NCBI GenBank assembly: GCA_963801715.1
Contig: CAWDGB010000009.1
Span: 1 to 64,000, forward strand
Origin: CAVVJA01 sp963801715
GTDB taxonomy: Bacteria; Actinomycetota; Actinomycetes; Mycobacteriales; Jatrophihabitantaceae
Direction of reading: 5' to 3'
DNA length: 64,000 nt
Made by a program: the position numbers and the translations under genes. A model generated the notes under the pieces. That model made no database searches. It had not been told where the DNA came from and saw only the letters and a program-made list of their open reading frames with translations. The stretch's first letter is position 1. Every line of letters starts with the position of its first letter. This document shows, piece by piece, positions 54,743-63,726 of the stretch.

Positions 54743-54831
54743 CGAGCCGACATTATCGTCAGACCGGCGCAGTACCGTGGCCCCGTGAGCACGCGAGCAT
54801 CGCAGACGCACCGGACCAGCCGGGTCCGTCG
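54743..54831. promoter_or_regulatory. Divergent promoter region of the glucosidase gene and ligA, with a 16-codon leader frame
   Basis: TAATGT (54755-54750, minus) serves the glucosidase gene. TACCGT (54773-54778, plus) lies six bases before GTG 54785, which opens a 16-codon frame ending in a TGA that overlaps the ligA ATG. Either this is a coupled leader peptide, or ligA truly starts at GTG 54785 and a one-base error breaks its first codons. Confidence 0.4.
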
Positions 54832-56955
54832 ATGAGCGAACCGTCCGAGGCGCCGCCCGACGCCCGCGAGGAGCATGCTCGGCTGTCCCAGGAGCTGGAC
54901 GAGCAGTCCTATCGTTACTACGTCCTCGACGCCCCTACGGTGAGCGACGCGGAGTACGACGCGCTGATGCGCCGCCTGGAACACCTCGAGGACAGCTACC
55001 CCGAGTTGCGGACGCCCGCATCACCGACTCAGCGGGTCGCCGGCACCTACTCCACGTTGTTCACGGCGGTGGAGCATCTCGACCGCATGCTGTCACTCGA
55101 CAACGCGTTCACCGTCGACGAGCTCACGGCCTGGGCCCACCGCGTGGAACGCGAGGTGGGGGACGTCCCCGCGTACTTGTGCGAGCTGAAAGTCGACGGG
55201 CTGGCCGTTGACCTGGTCTACCGCGCGGGCCTACTAGTCCGCGGCGCGACGCGGGGGGACGGGCATACCGGCGAGGACGTCACCCCCAACATCCGCACCA
55301 TCGAAGGCGTGCCGCACCGGCTCCAGGGCGAGGACGTACCGCAGGTCCTGGAGGTCCGGGGCGAGGTGTACTTCCCTGTTGCCGACTTCGAGGGGCTGAA
55401 CGAGGCACTCGTCGCGTCCGGCAAGGCACCGTTCGCGAATCCTCGCAACACCGCCGCCGGATCCCTTCGACAGAAGGACCCGCGGATCACCGCCACGCGG
55501 CCGCTGCGCATGGTGGTGCACGGAGTGGGACGGGTGGAAAACGGTCCGGAGGTGAACAGCCAGTCGGGCTGGTACACCCGGTTACGCGGCTGGGGCTTGC
55601 CGACCTCCGCCCGGGCCGAGGTGAAGCCAGATCTGGGCGAGGTACAGGCATTCATCGACTACTACGGGGAGCACCGGCATTCGGTCGAGCATGAGATCGA
55701 CGGAGTGGTGGTCAAGGTCGACGACCTCGGCGTGCAGCGTCGGCTCGGTGCGACGAGTCGGGCGCCTCGCTGGGCCATCGCTTTCAAGTACCCACCGGAA
55801 GAGGTCAACACGAAGTTGCTCGACATCCGGGTCAACGTCGGGCGTACCGGTCGGATCACGCCGTACGGCGTCATGGAGCCGGTCCGGGTATCGGGATCCA
55901 CCGTCGAGATGGCGACGCTGCACAACCAGAGCGAGGTCGAGCGCAAGGGGGTGCTGATTGGCGACACGGTCGTTTTGCGGAAGGCCGGCGATGTCATCCC
56001 GGAGATCATCGGTCCGGTCGTAGCCCTGCGGGACGGCAGCGAGCGGCCGTTCGTGATGCCGACGACCTGTCCGGCGTGCGGGACCCCGGTCGGACCGGAG
56101 AAAGCGGGCGACGCGGATATCCGCTGTCCCAATGCCCGGTCCTGCCCGGCACAACTGCGTGAGCGGATCTTCCATGTGGCCGGGCGTGGCGCATTCGACA
56201 TCGAAGCCCTCGGCTATGAAGCGGCTGGCGCGCTCCTGGAGGCTGGTGTCATCACCGACGAAGGGGATCTTTTCGACCTCGACGCCGATGCGCTGCGACA
56301 GGTCGAGATGTTCCGCCTCACTCGGGACAGCAAGGTCAAAGGTCGGGTCCGCCAGGCCGGCGATCTCAACGCGATCGGTGAGAAGTTGCTGGAGAATCTC
56401 CAGTCGGCGAAGCAGCGACCGTTGTGGCGGGTGTTGGTCGGCCTGTCTATCCGGCACGTCGGTCCGACCGCTGCCCAGGCTCTCGCCCGGGAATTCGGGT
56501 CGCTGGACCGCATCGCCGCGGCATCGCCGGAGGAGCTGGCCGCAGCAGACGGCGTTGGGCCGACGATCGCCGAGGCGCTGCAGGAATGGTTCGCTGTCGA
56601 TTGGCACCGCGACATCGTGCAGAAGTGGCGCGCGGCCGGCGTCTCGCTCGCGGAGGCAGTCCCAGACAGCGCAGATCGTCGACTCGACGGAGTCGTTGTC
56701 GTCGTGACCGGCGGGCTGTCGGACTATTCTCGCGACTCCGCGACCGAGGCCGTGACGTCCCGCGGCGGCAAGGTGTCCGGCTCGGTGTCGAAGAAGACGT
56801 CGTTCGTCGTGGCCGGCGACTCGCCCGGATCGAAATATGACAAAGCCCTGCAATTGAAGGTTCCGATCCTCGACGAGGACGGCTTCAAGGTGCTCCTGGC
56901 CGAGGGACCAGACGCTGCGCGCACGGTTGCCACGCAGACCGTGCCGGCCGGATAG
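54832..56955 (+). CDS. ligA: NAD-dependent DNA ligase LigA
   Basis: The replicative ligase, 707 aa. Domains in order: Ia (QELDEQSYRYYVLDAPTVSDAEYD), adenylation domain with AMP lysine in CELKVDGLAVDL, OB fold, a four-cysteine zinc finger (CPACGTPVG, CPNARSCPAQL), helix-hairpin-helix region and a C-terminal BRCT domain (VVTGGLSDYSRDSATEAV). Length and motifs are standard. ATG 54832 is used; an upstream GTG at 54785 in another frame suggests the true N-terminus could be longer. Synteny with iscS, mnmA and the metE-like gene supports an actinobacterial origin. Confidence 0.96.
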   Translation: MSEPSEAPPDAREEHARLSQELDEQSYRYYVLDAPTVSDAEYDALMRRLEHLEDSYPELRTPASPTQRVAGTYSTLFTAVEHLDRMLSLDNAFTVDELTAWAHRVEREVGDVPAYLCELKVDGLAVDLVYRAGLLVRGATRGDGHTGEDVTPNIRTIEGVPHRLQGEDVPQVLEVRGEVYFPVADFEGLNEALVASGKAPFANPRNTAAGSLRQKDPRITATRPLRMVVHGVGRVENGPEVNSQSGWYTRLRGWGLPTSARAEVKPDLGEVQAFIDYYGEHRHSVEHEIDGVVVKVDDLGVQRRLGATSRAPRWAIAFKYPPEEVNTKLLDIRVNVGRTGRITPYGVMEPVRVSGSTVEMATLHNQSEVERKGVLIGDTVVLRKAGDVIPEIIGPVVALRDGSERPFVMPTTCPACGTPVGPEKAGDADIRCPNARSCPAQLRERIFHVAGRGAFDIEALGYEAAGALLEAGVITDEGDLFDLDADALRQVEMFRLTRDSKVKGRVRQAGDLNAIGEKLLENLQSAKQRPLWRVLVGLSIRHVGPTAAQALAREFGSLDRIAAASPEELAAADGVGPTIAEALQEWFAVDWHRDIVQKWRAAGVSLAEAVPDSADRRLDGVVVVVTGGLSDYSRDSATEAVTSRGGKVSGSVSKKTSFVVAGDSPGSKYDKALQLKVPILDEDGFKVLLAEGPDAARTVATQTVPAG

Positions 56956-57028
56956 TCATATCCGGGGGGCGGATCGCCGATTCCGCTCGGTTCGGTATTC
57001 TTCGGCGCCCGCTAACCTCCTGATCTAC

Positions 57029-57038
57029 GGGAGGTGAT
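57029..57038 (+). promoter_or_regulatory. Strong ribosome binding site of the lipoprotein gene
   Basis: GGGAGGTGAT lies four bases before ATG 57043 and is a near-perfect complement of the 16S tail. It fixes the start at 57043 rather than GTG 57034, which would fall within it, and contrasts with the many leaderless genes in the window. Confidence 0.7.
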
Positions 57039-57042
57039 CGTC

Positions 57043-57697
57043 ATGGCCAACAGACGACCGCTCCACGTCCTCATGACCGCGATGTGCGGCGTGCTACTTG
57101 CGGCCGGAGCGGCGGCGTGCAGCAGCGGCGGAACATCCAGCTCGAGCACGACCTCTGCCGCCGCGGTGCAGTCCGAGGAGGCGCTGCCGGCTCCGCCGCC
57201 CGAGTCGACCGGGGCGGAGCAGCCACAGAGTCAGCAGAACCAACCGGCAGTGGAGCTCGCGGCACTCCCGGTCGGCGGGAGCGAGGAGTTCGACAGCAGC
57301 AGCCCAAAGTGCGTCTTTGTCAGCTGGACCGGCCGATCCGTTGCCGGACGGCGTGCAAGTTCCAGATCACCGAGGTCGTCGTCGACCGGCGATTTCGAAG
57401 CCGTAGACGGAGGCGGCGGCTGCCAGGACCCATGCCCCGGCAACATATTCACCACGGACAATGGACAGTGCAATGCCAAGGTCGCCTGGACGAAACCGCC
57501 AGGATCCAGACGGTCTGCACGGCGCGCTTGAGCTTGCGCGGTCAGTGCGTCGCGCCCGACGCGGTGACCTGCCAGCAGGTGCAGAGCGCCGTCAACGCAA
57601 CAGGGTCAGGCCCAGCAGCGTCCAGCTGTCCGCATCGCCGGTCGAATCAGCCACCATCGAGCTCGTCCTCGTCGGAGGCGAGATCAATCCAGCGTAG
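57043..57697 (+). pseudogene. Secreted lipoprotein, several frame breaks
   Basis: Not recognised beyond its class. An N-terminal signal with lipobox (LMTAMCGVLLAAGAAACSSGG; the modified Cys follows AAGAAA) leads into a Ser/Thr/Pro-rich linker and a small cysteine-containing domain. The domain is readable only by moving between frames: KCVFVSWTG; ADPLPDGVQ; FQITEVVVD; GDFEAVDGGG to KVAWTKPPG; ARLSLRGQCVAPDAVTCQQV; SATIELVLVGGEINPA. That is about five one-base breaks in 650 bases. Sense survives on both sides of each break, so damage is recent or a sequencing artefact. Confidence 0.7.
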
Positions 57698-57728
57698 AAA
57701 GCTCGTCCGGCTCGTCCGGGTGACCAGC

Positions 57729-58640
57729 GTGGCCGACGAGAGCAAGAGCCGAGACCAGTTCGAGCGCTATCTCAGTCTCGGAGCAAGCGTCGTCGCGCCG
57801 ATCACGGTGCATCAGCGCGCTGCTGTTCTACTTCGGTTACGTCTCGTCCCACGCCCAGTACGGCTACTTCGGCATCGACGTGGACACGATCGGGCTCAGC
57901 ACCCAGGACTACGTCATGCGCAGCCCGCAGTCGCTGCTTGTTCCGCTGCTCGCGCTGGTCGTGATCGGACTGGCGCTTGTCGTCGCTCATCTGTGGATCA
58001 CTGCGCGCATTCAGGGGGCGGAGCCGGCCACGGTTCTTCTGATCGTCCGCCGAACTCTGGCGGCCGGCCTGGTCGTGTTCACCGCCGGGATGGTGCTTGA
58101 TCGGGCTGTACCCCGTGCTCGACGAATGGCCGTACTACAACCTCGTAACGCCGGTCGGTGGTCGCCGTCGGGGCCGGTGTCGTGGCCTACACCTGGCGAC
58201 TCGTGGCTCGCCTGTCCGCAGCGGAGGACCGGGCCAAGCCGCCGGCCCGCTCACCCACGCTGCGTCGCATGGGTCTGGTCCTGCTGTGGTTTCTCGTGGT
58301 CGCGACCGTGTTTTGGTCCACTGCCACCATCGCGCAATGGTCCGGCCGCGGCCTGGCCCGGTCGACCGCGCGTCACCTCGACAGCTGCCAACCGTCATCC
58401 TCGACACCAAGGAGCGGCTGTTCCTATTCGACCCGGGCGTCAAGGAGAGCGCCTGGTACCCACTACAGAGGGGCAGACGTTCCACTATCCGCTACCGGAA
58501 CCTTCACCTGCTCATCAAGGGAACAATCGGATGTTCTTGGTGCCACCGACGCCTGGTCGGCGAGCGACACTCGTGCTGGTCGTGCCGCTCGATGACTCGG
58601 TTCGGGTGCGCTTCCAGTTCCAGAATGATCGTGCCCTGAT
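57729..58640 (+). pseudogene. Multi-helix membrane protein, many frame breaks
   Basis: Not recognised. Fragments in three frames order into one protein: an N-terminal ADESKSRDQFERYLSLGASVVAP, then FGIDVDTIGLSTQDYVM, helices LLVPLLALVVIGLALVVAHLW and AAGLVVFTAGMVL, LYPVLDEWPYYNLVTPV, VAVGAGVVAYTWRLVARL, MGLVLLWFLVVATVFWSTAT, then an external part with TVILDTKERLFLF and VPLDDSVRVRFQFQNDRA. At least six frame changes are needed in 910 bases. GTG 57729 is the probable start. The 3' end is approximate; the convergent glpD stop is at 58646. Confidence 0.6.
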
Positions 58641-58645
58641 CGGTA

Positions 58646-60415
58646 TCAGCCGGTGCGGACGATGTCTGGCGCACCCAACCGGGCCGCGTCCGCGGTGGCG
58701 TCGTCGCGCTGGTTCTGCGATTCCCGCTCGGCTGCCACCCGGGTGCGATAGTGCGTAACCTCGCGCTGCAGCGCAGCCTCGTCCCAGCCGAGCGGGAAAG
58801 CCATGAGGCGGGCTACGGTTTCGGCGCACTCCACGCCGCGATCCCACGACTCGATCGATATCCGGGTTCGGCGCGCCAGGACGTCTTCCAGATGCCGGGC
58901 CCCCTCATGGGTGACCGCGTACAGCGCCTCGACCCGCAGATAGTCATCAGCGCCGGGTAGCGGATCGGCCAGCGTCGGGTCCGCTCGGACGAGCGCGAGC
59001 AGCTCGTCGATCGTCGACCCATAACGGTGGAGTAGGTGTTCGATGCGGGCAACGTGCAGTCCCGATACGGCCGCTAACCGCCGACGCTGGTTCCAGAGGC
59101 CGAGGAATCCCTCCGCGCCGACGAGGGGAACGCGGTCGGTGCAGGAGTCCGGCACGCGGGCGTCGAGACTGCGGACCGCCTCGTTGACCGCGTCCGCGGC
59201 CATCACCCGGTAGGTCGTGTACTTGCCGCCGGCGACGACGACCAGGCCTGGTACCGGATGGCCCACGACGTGTTCGCGCGAGAGCTTCGACGTCGACTCC
59301 GACTCTCCGGACAGGAGCGGCCGCAGTCCGGCGTAGACGCCCTCGACGTCCTCCCGGGACAGCGGCGAGGTCAGTGCCTGGTTCACCCGCTCCAGCAGGT
59401 AGTCGATGTCCGTCGAGCTCGCGGCCGGATGTGCCTTGTCCAGCTCCCAATCGGTGTCGGTTGTGCCGATGATCCAGTGCCGGCCCCATGGGATGACCAG
59501 CAGCACGCTGGTCTCGGTGCGCAGGATGATCCCGGTACTGGATTGCAACCGGTCCCTCGGCACGACGAGATGGATCCCCTTCGAGGCCCGGACGTGGAAC
59601 TGGCCGCGGGTGTCGGCCAACGCCTGAGTGTCGTCAGTCCACACGCCCGTCGCGTTGATCACCTGCTTGGCGTGGGCCGTCACTGACTCGCCGGTCTCTA
59701 GGTCCACCAGCCGGGCGCCGGTCACCCGCTCGCCCTGACGCAGGAATGCGACGACCTTGACCCGGTTGGCGGCGAGCGCGCCGAACGACACCGCGGTGCG
59801 CACAACGGTCATCGTGTGCCGGGCGTCATCGACCTGAGCGTCCCAGTACTGCACGGCGCCAGTCAGAGATTCCCGGCGCAGGCAGGGAGCTTCGCGCAGC
59901 GCGCGCCGCCGACTGAGGTGCCGGTGCATAGGAAGCGCGCGCGAGGTTCCGGACGTGGTCGCCATCGCGTCGTACAGCGCGATTCCGGCACCGACATAGG
60001 GCCGTTCCCAGGTGTGGTGAGTCAGCGGGTACAGAAACGAGACCGGTCGAACGAGATGCGGGGCCAGCGTCGACAGCAGCAAGCCCCGTTCGTGCAGTGC
60101 CTCACGAACCAGGCCGAAATCGAGCATCTCGAGGTATCGCAGCCCGCCGTGGATCAGCTTGCTCGAGCGGCTCGACGTGCCGCTCGCCCAGTCCCGAGCC
60201 TCCACGATGCCGGTAGACAGTCCGCGAGTGACCGCATCGAGGGCGGCTCCGGCGCCGACCACCCCGCCGCCGACCACGAGCACGTCGACTTCGGTCTCGG
60301 CGAGCGCGCGGATCGCCTCGGAACGGGCCGCTGCGGAGAGCGGGGCGCTCAACACCGGACTGCGCCCTCGGCGACGCATCGCGCTGCCTCGGCTCGCTCC
60401 GCGCTGCATCTTCAT
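58646..60415 (-). CDS. glpD: Glycerol-3-phosphate dehydrogenase GlpD
   Basis: An FAD-dependent, membrane-associated dehydrogenase of 589 aa, similar in length to mycobacterial GlpD2. VDVLVVGGGVVGAGAALDA binds FAD; GTSSRSSKLIHGGLRYLEM is the family signature; GTTDTDWELD and AGGKYTTYRVMA follow, with a C-terminal helical domain. It oxidises glycerol 3-phosphate to dihydroxyacetone phosphate and feeds electrons to quinone. ATG 60415 overlaps the glpK stop as ATGA, forming a two-gene glycerol operon. Confidence 0.96.
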   Translation of the reverse strand: MKMQRGASRGSAMRRRGRSPVLSAPLSAAARSEAIRALAETEVDVLVVGGGVVGAGAALDAVTRGLSTGIVEARDWASGTSSRSSKLIHGGLRYLEMLDFGLVREALHERGLLLSTLAPHLVRPVSFLYPLTHHTWERPYVGAGIALYDAMATTSGTSRALPMHRHLSRRRALREAPCLRRESLTGAVQYWDAQVDDARHTMTVVRTAVSFGALAANRVKVVAFLRQGERVTGARLVDLETGESVTAHAKQVINATGVWTDDTQALADTRGQFHVRASKGIHLVVPRDRLQSSTGIILRTETSVLLVIPWGRHWIIGTTDTDWELDKAHPAASSTDIDYLLERVNQALTSPLSREDVEGVYAGLRPLLSGESESTSKLSREHVVGHPVPGLVVVAGGKYTTYRVMAADAVNEAVRSLDARVPDSCTDRVPLVGAEGFLGLWNQRRRLAAVSGLHVARIEHLLHRYGSTIDELLALVRADPTLADPLPGADDYLRVEALYAVTHEGARHLEDVLARRTRISIESWDRGVECAETVARLMAFPLGWDEAALQREVTHYRTRVAAERESQNQRDDATADAARLGAPDIVRTG

Positions 60416-61926
60416 GAGCTCTCCACCCAATCCAGCGTCCGCGTCACGGCCTTGCGCCAGCCGGCATATCCCTGTTCGCGGTCCCGCTCTCTAACCCGAG
60501 GCAGCCATCTGCGCGCCTCGTGCCAGTTTGCCCGCAGCTCGTCCGTCGATGTCCAGAAGCCGACGGCCAGCCCGGCGGCGTACGCGGCCCCGAGCGCGGT
60601 CGTCTCGGCCACGACCGGCCGGCTCACGGGGACCCCCAGGACATCGGCCTGGATCTGCATGCAGAGCTCGTTGGCGGTCACGCCGCCGTCGACCTTGAGC
60701 ACGTCGAGGGTGACCCCCGAGTCTTGCTCCATGGCCTCGGCGACATCCCGACTCTGGTAACAGATCGCTTCCAACGTTGCCCGGGCCAGGTGCGCGTTGG
60801 TGTTGAACCGCGACAGCCCGACGATGGCGCCGCGGGCATCGCTGCGCCAATACGGCGCGAACAGGCCGGAGAACGCGGGCACGAAGTACATGCCTCCGTT
60901 GTCGTCGACCTGGCGGGCGAGTTCCTCGACGTCAGCCGCGCCGGCGATGATGCCGAGCTGGTCGCGCAGCCATTGCACGGCCGATCCGGTGACGGCGATC
61001 GAGCCCTCCAGGGCGTAGACCGGGGACTCCGCGCCGAACTGGTAGCACACGGTCGTGAGCAGCCCATGCTTACTGCGGACCAGGTCGGAGCCGGTATTCA
61101 GTAGCAGGAAATTGCCGGTGCCATAAGTGTTCTTCGCCTCACCCGGTGCGAAACAGACCTGGCCGGCCATCGCCGCATGCTGATCGCCGAGCGCCCCGGT
61201 CAGCCGGACGCCGCCGAGCGGAAGCGGCTGTTCGATCTCGCCATATCCGCCCGAGTCCGCCGACGGACGGATGTCGGGGAGCATCGCCCTCGGAATGTCG
61301 AAGAAGCCGAGTAGCTCGTCATCCCAGTCAAGGGTCTCCAGATCCATGAGCATTGTCCGGCTGGCATTGGTCACATCGGTCACGTGCACGCCGCCCCGCG
61401 GGCCACCGGTGAGATTCCACAGCAGCCAGCTGTCGATCGTGCCGGCGATCGCGTCTCCGCGCTCGGCGTCGGCCCGAACCCCCTCGACCTCCCGCAGAAT
61501 CCAGGCCAGTTTGCCGCCGGTGAAGTATGTGGCCGGCGGCAGCCCGGCGCGGTGGCGAATGACGTCACCTCGGCCGTCGGCATCGAGGTCATGGACAAGC
61601 GGCGCAGTCCGCGTGTCCTGCCAGACGATGGCGTTGTAGTACGGGCGGCCGGTGCGCCGATTCCACACGACCGTCGTCTCGCGTTGATTGGTGATACCAA
61701 GCGCGACGAGGTCACGGGCGTCGAGCCGGTGCTTGCTCAGGACGGTTTGCGCGACCGCGGTGGTGCGCTCCCAGATCTCGATCGGGTTGTGCTCGACCCA
61801 CCCGGCGCGCGGCAAGATCTGCTGATGCTCGAGCTGATGCTTAGCGATCTCGTTCCCGTCGTGGTCGAACACCATGAATCGGCTGCTGGTCGTGCCCTGG
61901 TCTATGGCGGCGACGAAGTCCCGCAT
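60412..61926 (-). CDS. glpK: Glycerol kinase GlpK
   Basis: A FGGY-family kinase of 504 aa phosphorylating glycerol to glycerol 3-phosphate. AAIDQGTTSSRFMVFD (phosphate 1), LGITNQRETTVVW, GDQHAAMAGQ and VDGGVTANELCMQ are all present. ATG 61926 has GGGAGG (61936-61931) five bases upstream, so the longer frame to 62025 is rejected. Its stop overlaps the glpD start. No glycerol facilitator gene is adjacent. A dispersed hairpin repeat lies upstream. Confidence 0.97.
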   Translation of the reverse strand: MRDFVAAIDQGTTSSRFMVFDHDGNEIAKHQLEHQQILPRAGWVEHNPIEIWERTTAVAQTVLSKHRLDARDLVALGITNQRETTVVWNRRTGRPYYNAIVWQDTRTAPLVHDLDADGRGDVIRHRAGLPPATYFTGGKLAWILREVEGVRADAERGDAIAGTIDSWLLWNLTGGPRGGVHVTDVTNASRTMLMDLETLDWDDELLGFFDIPRAMLPDIRPSADSGGYGEIEQPLPLGGVRLTGALGDQHAAMAGQVCFAPGEAKNTYGTGNFLLLNTGSDLVRSKHGLLTTVCYQFGAESPVYALEGSIAVTGSAVQWLRDQLGIIAGAADVEELARQVDDNGGMYFVPAFSGLFAPYWRSDARGAIVGLSRFNTNAHLARATLEAICYQSRDVAEAMEQDSGVTLDVLKVDGGVTANELCMQIQADVLGVPVSRPVVAETTALGAAYAAGLAVGFWTSTDELRANWHEARRWLPRVRERDREQGYAGWRKAVTRTLDWVESS

Positions 61927-61988
61927 CTGGCCTCCCTCACCGGCCGCACGGCCGGCACATACGGAGGCTAACGAAGGGCGCTCCCAAT

Positions 61989-62045
61989 CCGCGATGATCT
62001 TGGACTTAGCGTCGCTGGGCGGCAATAAGTCCTAGATCATCGCGG
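61989..62045. repeat. Dispersed palindromic element, copy 6
   Basis: The most complete copy: CCGCGATGATCTTGGACTTA (61989-62008) pairs with TAAGTCCTAGATCATCGCGG (62026-62045), 20 bases per arm with one mismatch. It lies between the secreted-protein gene and glpK, both on the minus strand, so it could terminate the former. Confidence 0.88.
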
Positions 62046-62056
62046 CAACGGGTCGG

Positions 62057-63726
62057 CTAGCAGGGATTGCTGATGATGTTGCGGAAGTCGTTGAACCGGA
62101 CCACGGTGCTCCCACCTCCGCCGAAGGCCAGATAGGTCAGCGGGAGAAGTGATGCCGTACTGAGCATTGCGCCCGAAGTTGCGCGTGTCGCCCGGGATAT
62201 CGTTCCCGAACTGCCAGTTGCAGGTGCCGCGGACGTCGGCGTTCGTAAAGAACGGGTAGAACTGGGCCGGATCGCCGCTATCGGTTTCCGGTATGAGAGT
62301 GCAGCCGGCCCCGGTTGTGCGGTTACAGGTGGGCTCGATGGCCGGCAGGTCGGCCTCGAACGCGACCCGGTCATATGGCTGGTCGAAGTTGGCGCCGGTC
62401 CGCGCGCTGGTGAACTGGAACGGCGTCGGGTGCAGCTTGGTGTTTCCGTCCGGCCAGACTGGGGTGTAGGACACGCCGTCGAAGCCGACGTTCGTCTCCG
62501 TACACCCCTGGACGCGATACAGCAGCGCCTCGGAGGCGGGGAAGCAGAAGTCGTTGTCCGCGTCCGTCGGCCGCTGATCGGCGCCGCTGCCCTCGGTGTT
62601 ACCTGCCGGGCAGACGATCGGGTTGCCGGCGCTGTCGAGACCGAATGGCGTCGCCGGAACCGTCGCCCCGTTGCAGAACTGGAAGTGACCGATCTCGTCG
62701 GAGAACGCCACGTTGTAGCTATGTGCTGCCCAGATCACCCGGGTCTGCTCAGAGGCCGTGCTGTACATCGGGTGGAAGGCGTAGGGGATCGCGTTGCAAC
62801 TCGTGCCGGTCGGGTCGTACTGGATCTGGGTGAACCCGTTGGCCGGGCTTGCCGTCATCGAGCCGGATTTGTTATTGGACAGGTCGTTGATCTCCGCCTG
62901 CACCCCGTCCGCGCTGTCGTGAATGCTCACCTGCAGCCGGTCCCCCGAGTTCATGAACAGGTCGTCTCGCGGGTTCGGAGTGAACGTGGCCAGCGTGGAG
63001 TCCAGCGGGTTCGCCGGGGCCTGCGCCACCCCGCTCTTGGTGACGAACGCGAACTGGAATGTCTCGAGGCCCACCTTCGCGGCACAGGTCGGGTTCTGCA
63101 CGGTGCCCGCGACCGGGTCCTCCAACAGGCTGAACACGTTCATCGCCGCACACCACTGGGTCGGGCTGCAGGTGTCCGCTCCGACAGCTACCGACCAGGT
63201 CGGCCATGGCACCCACCCCGGCGGGTAGAACTGCAACTCAAGAAATGCCGTGCCTGGGTGGTTGGGTGATACCGCCGGATCGACGATGTTGCTGTCGCTG
63301 TTCGGCGTGCACGTCGACACCTGTTCCGGATAGGACTGGGTGTCGCACAGCGCCATCCCGAACCACAGCGCGCCGTTGAGCTCGAAGTTGTAACCCTTGC
63401 CGGGTTGCGTCGGATGCGACGGCGTCGGGTCATTCGGCAGGGTCACCGAATACTGCATCCGGTTTCCGGCGCCCGGTTTGTTCGAGTAGAACCCCAGCGA
63501 CGGCTCGTCGTGGCCGACGTACCTGTCTGTGCCGAACACCCGCGCCGAGTCGACCACGTCCGGGCACAGCGTGCTGTATTCGCAGTTGATGCTCATGTGC
63601 TGGCCGACTCGGCTGGCCGGCTCCCGTCGCCGATGCCGAACCGACCGCGCCCGCAATAACGAGACCACTGACGGCCACGACGACGAGGGCGCGAGCGGGA
63701 CATCGATCGGCGACTGAACATGACAT
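62057..63726 (-). CDS. Large secreted protein of unknown function, frame breaks near both ends
   Basis: Not recognised. About 555 aa when repaired. A signal peptide (ARALVVVAVSGLVIAGAVGSASA) begins at ATG 63726; about base 63625 the match moves to the long frame that carries the mature protein. That part is rich in Asn, Pro, Thr and aromatic residues and has many cysteines (CEYSTLCPD, CDTQ, TCTPN, CNRTTGAGC), as expected of a disulfide-bonded exported protein. Near 62150 another frame change gives YLAFGGGGSTVVRFNDFRN and a stop at 62057. No catalytic motif was recognised. The palindromic repeat lies just after the stop. Confidence 0.65.
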
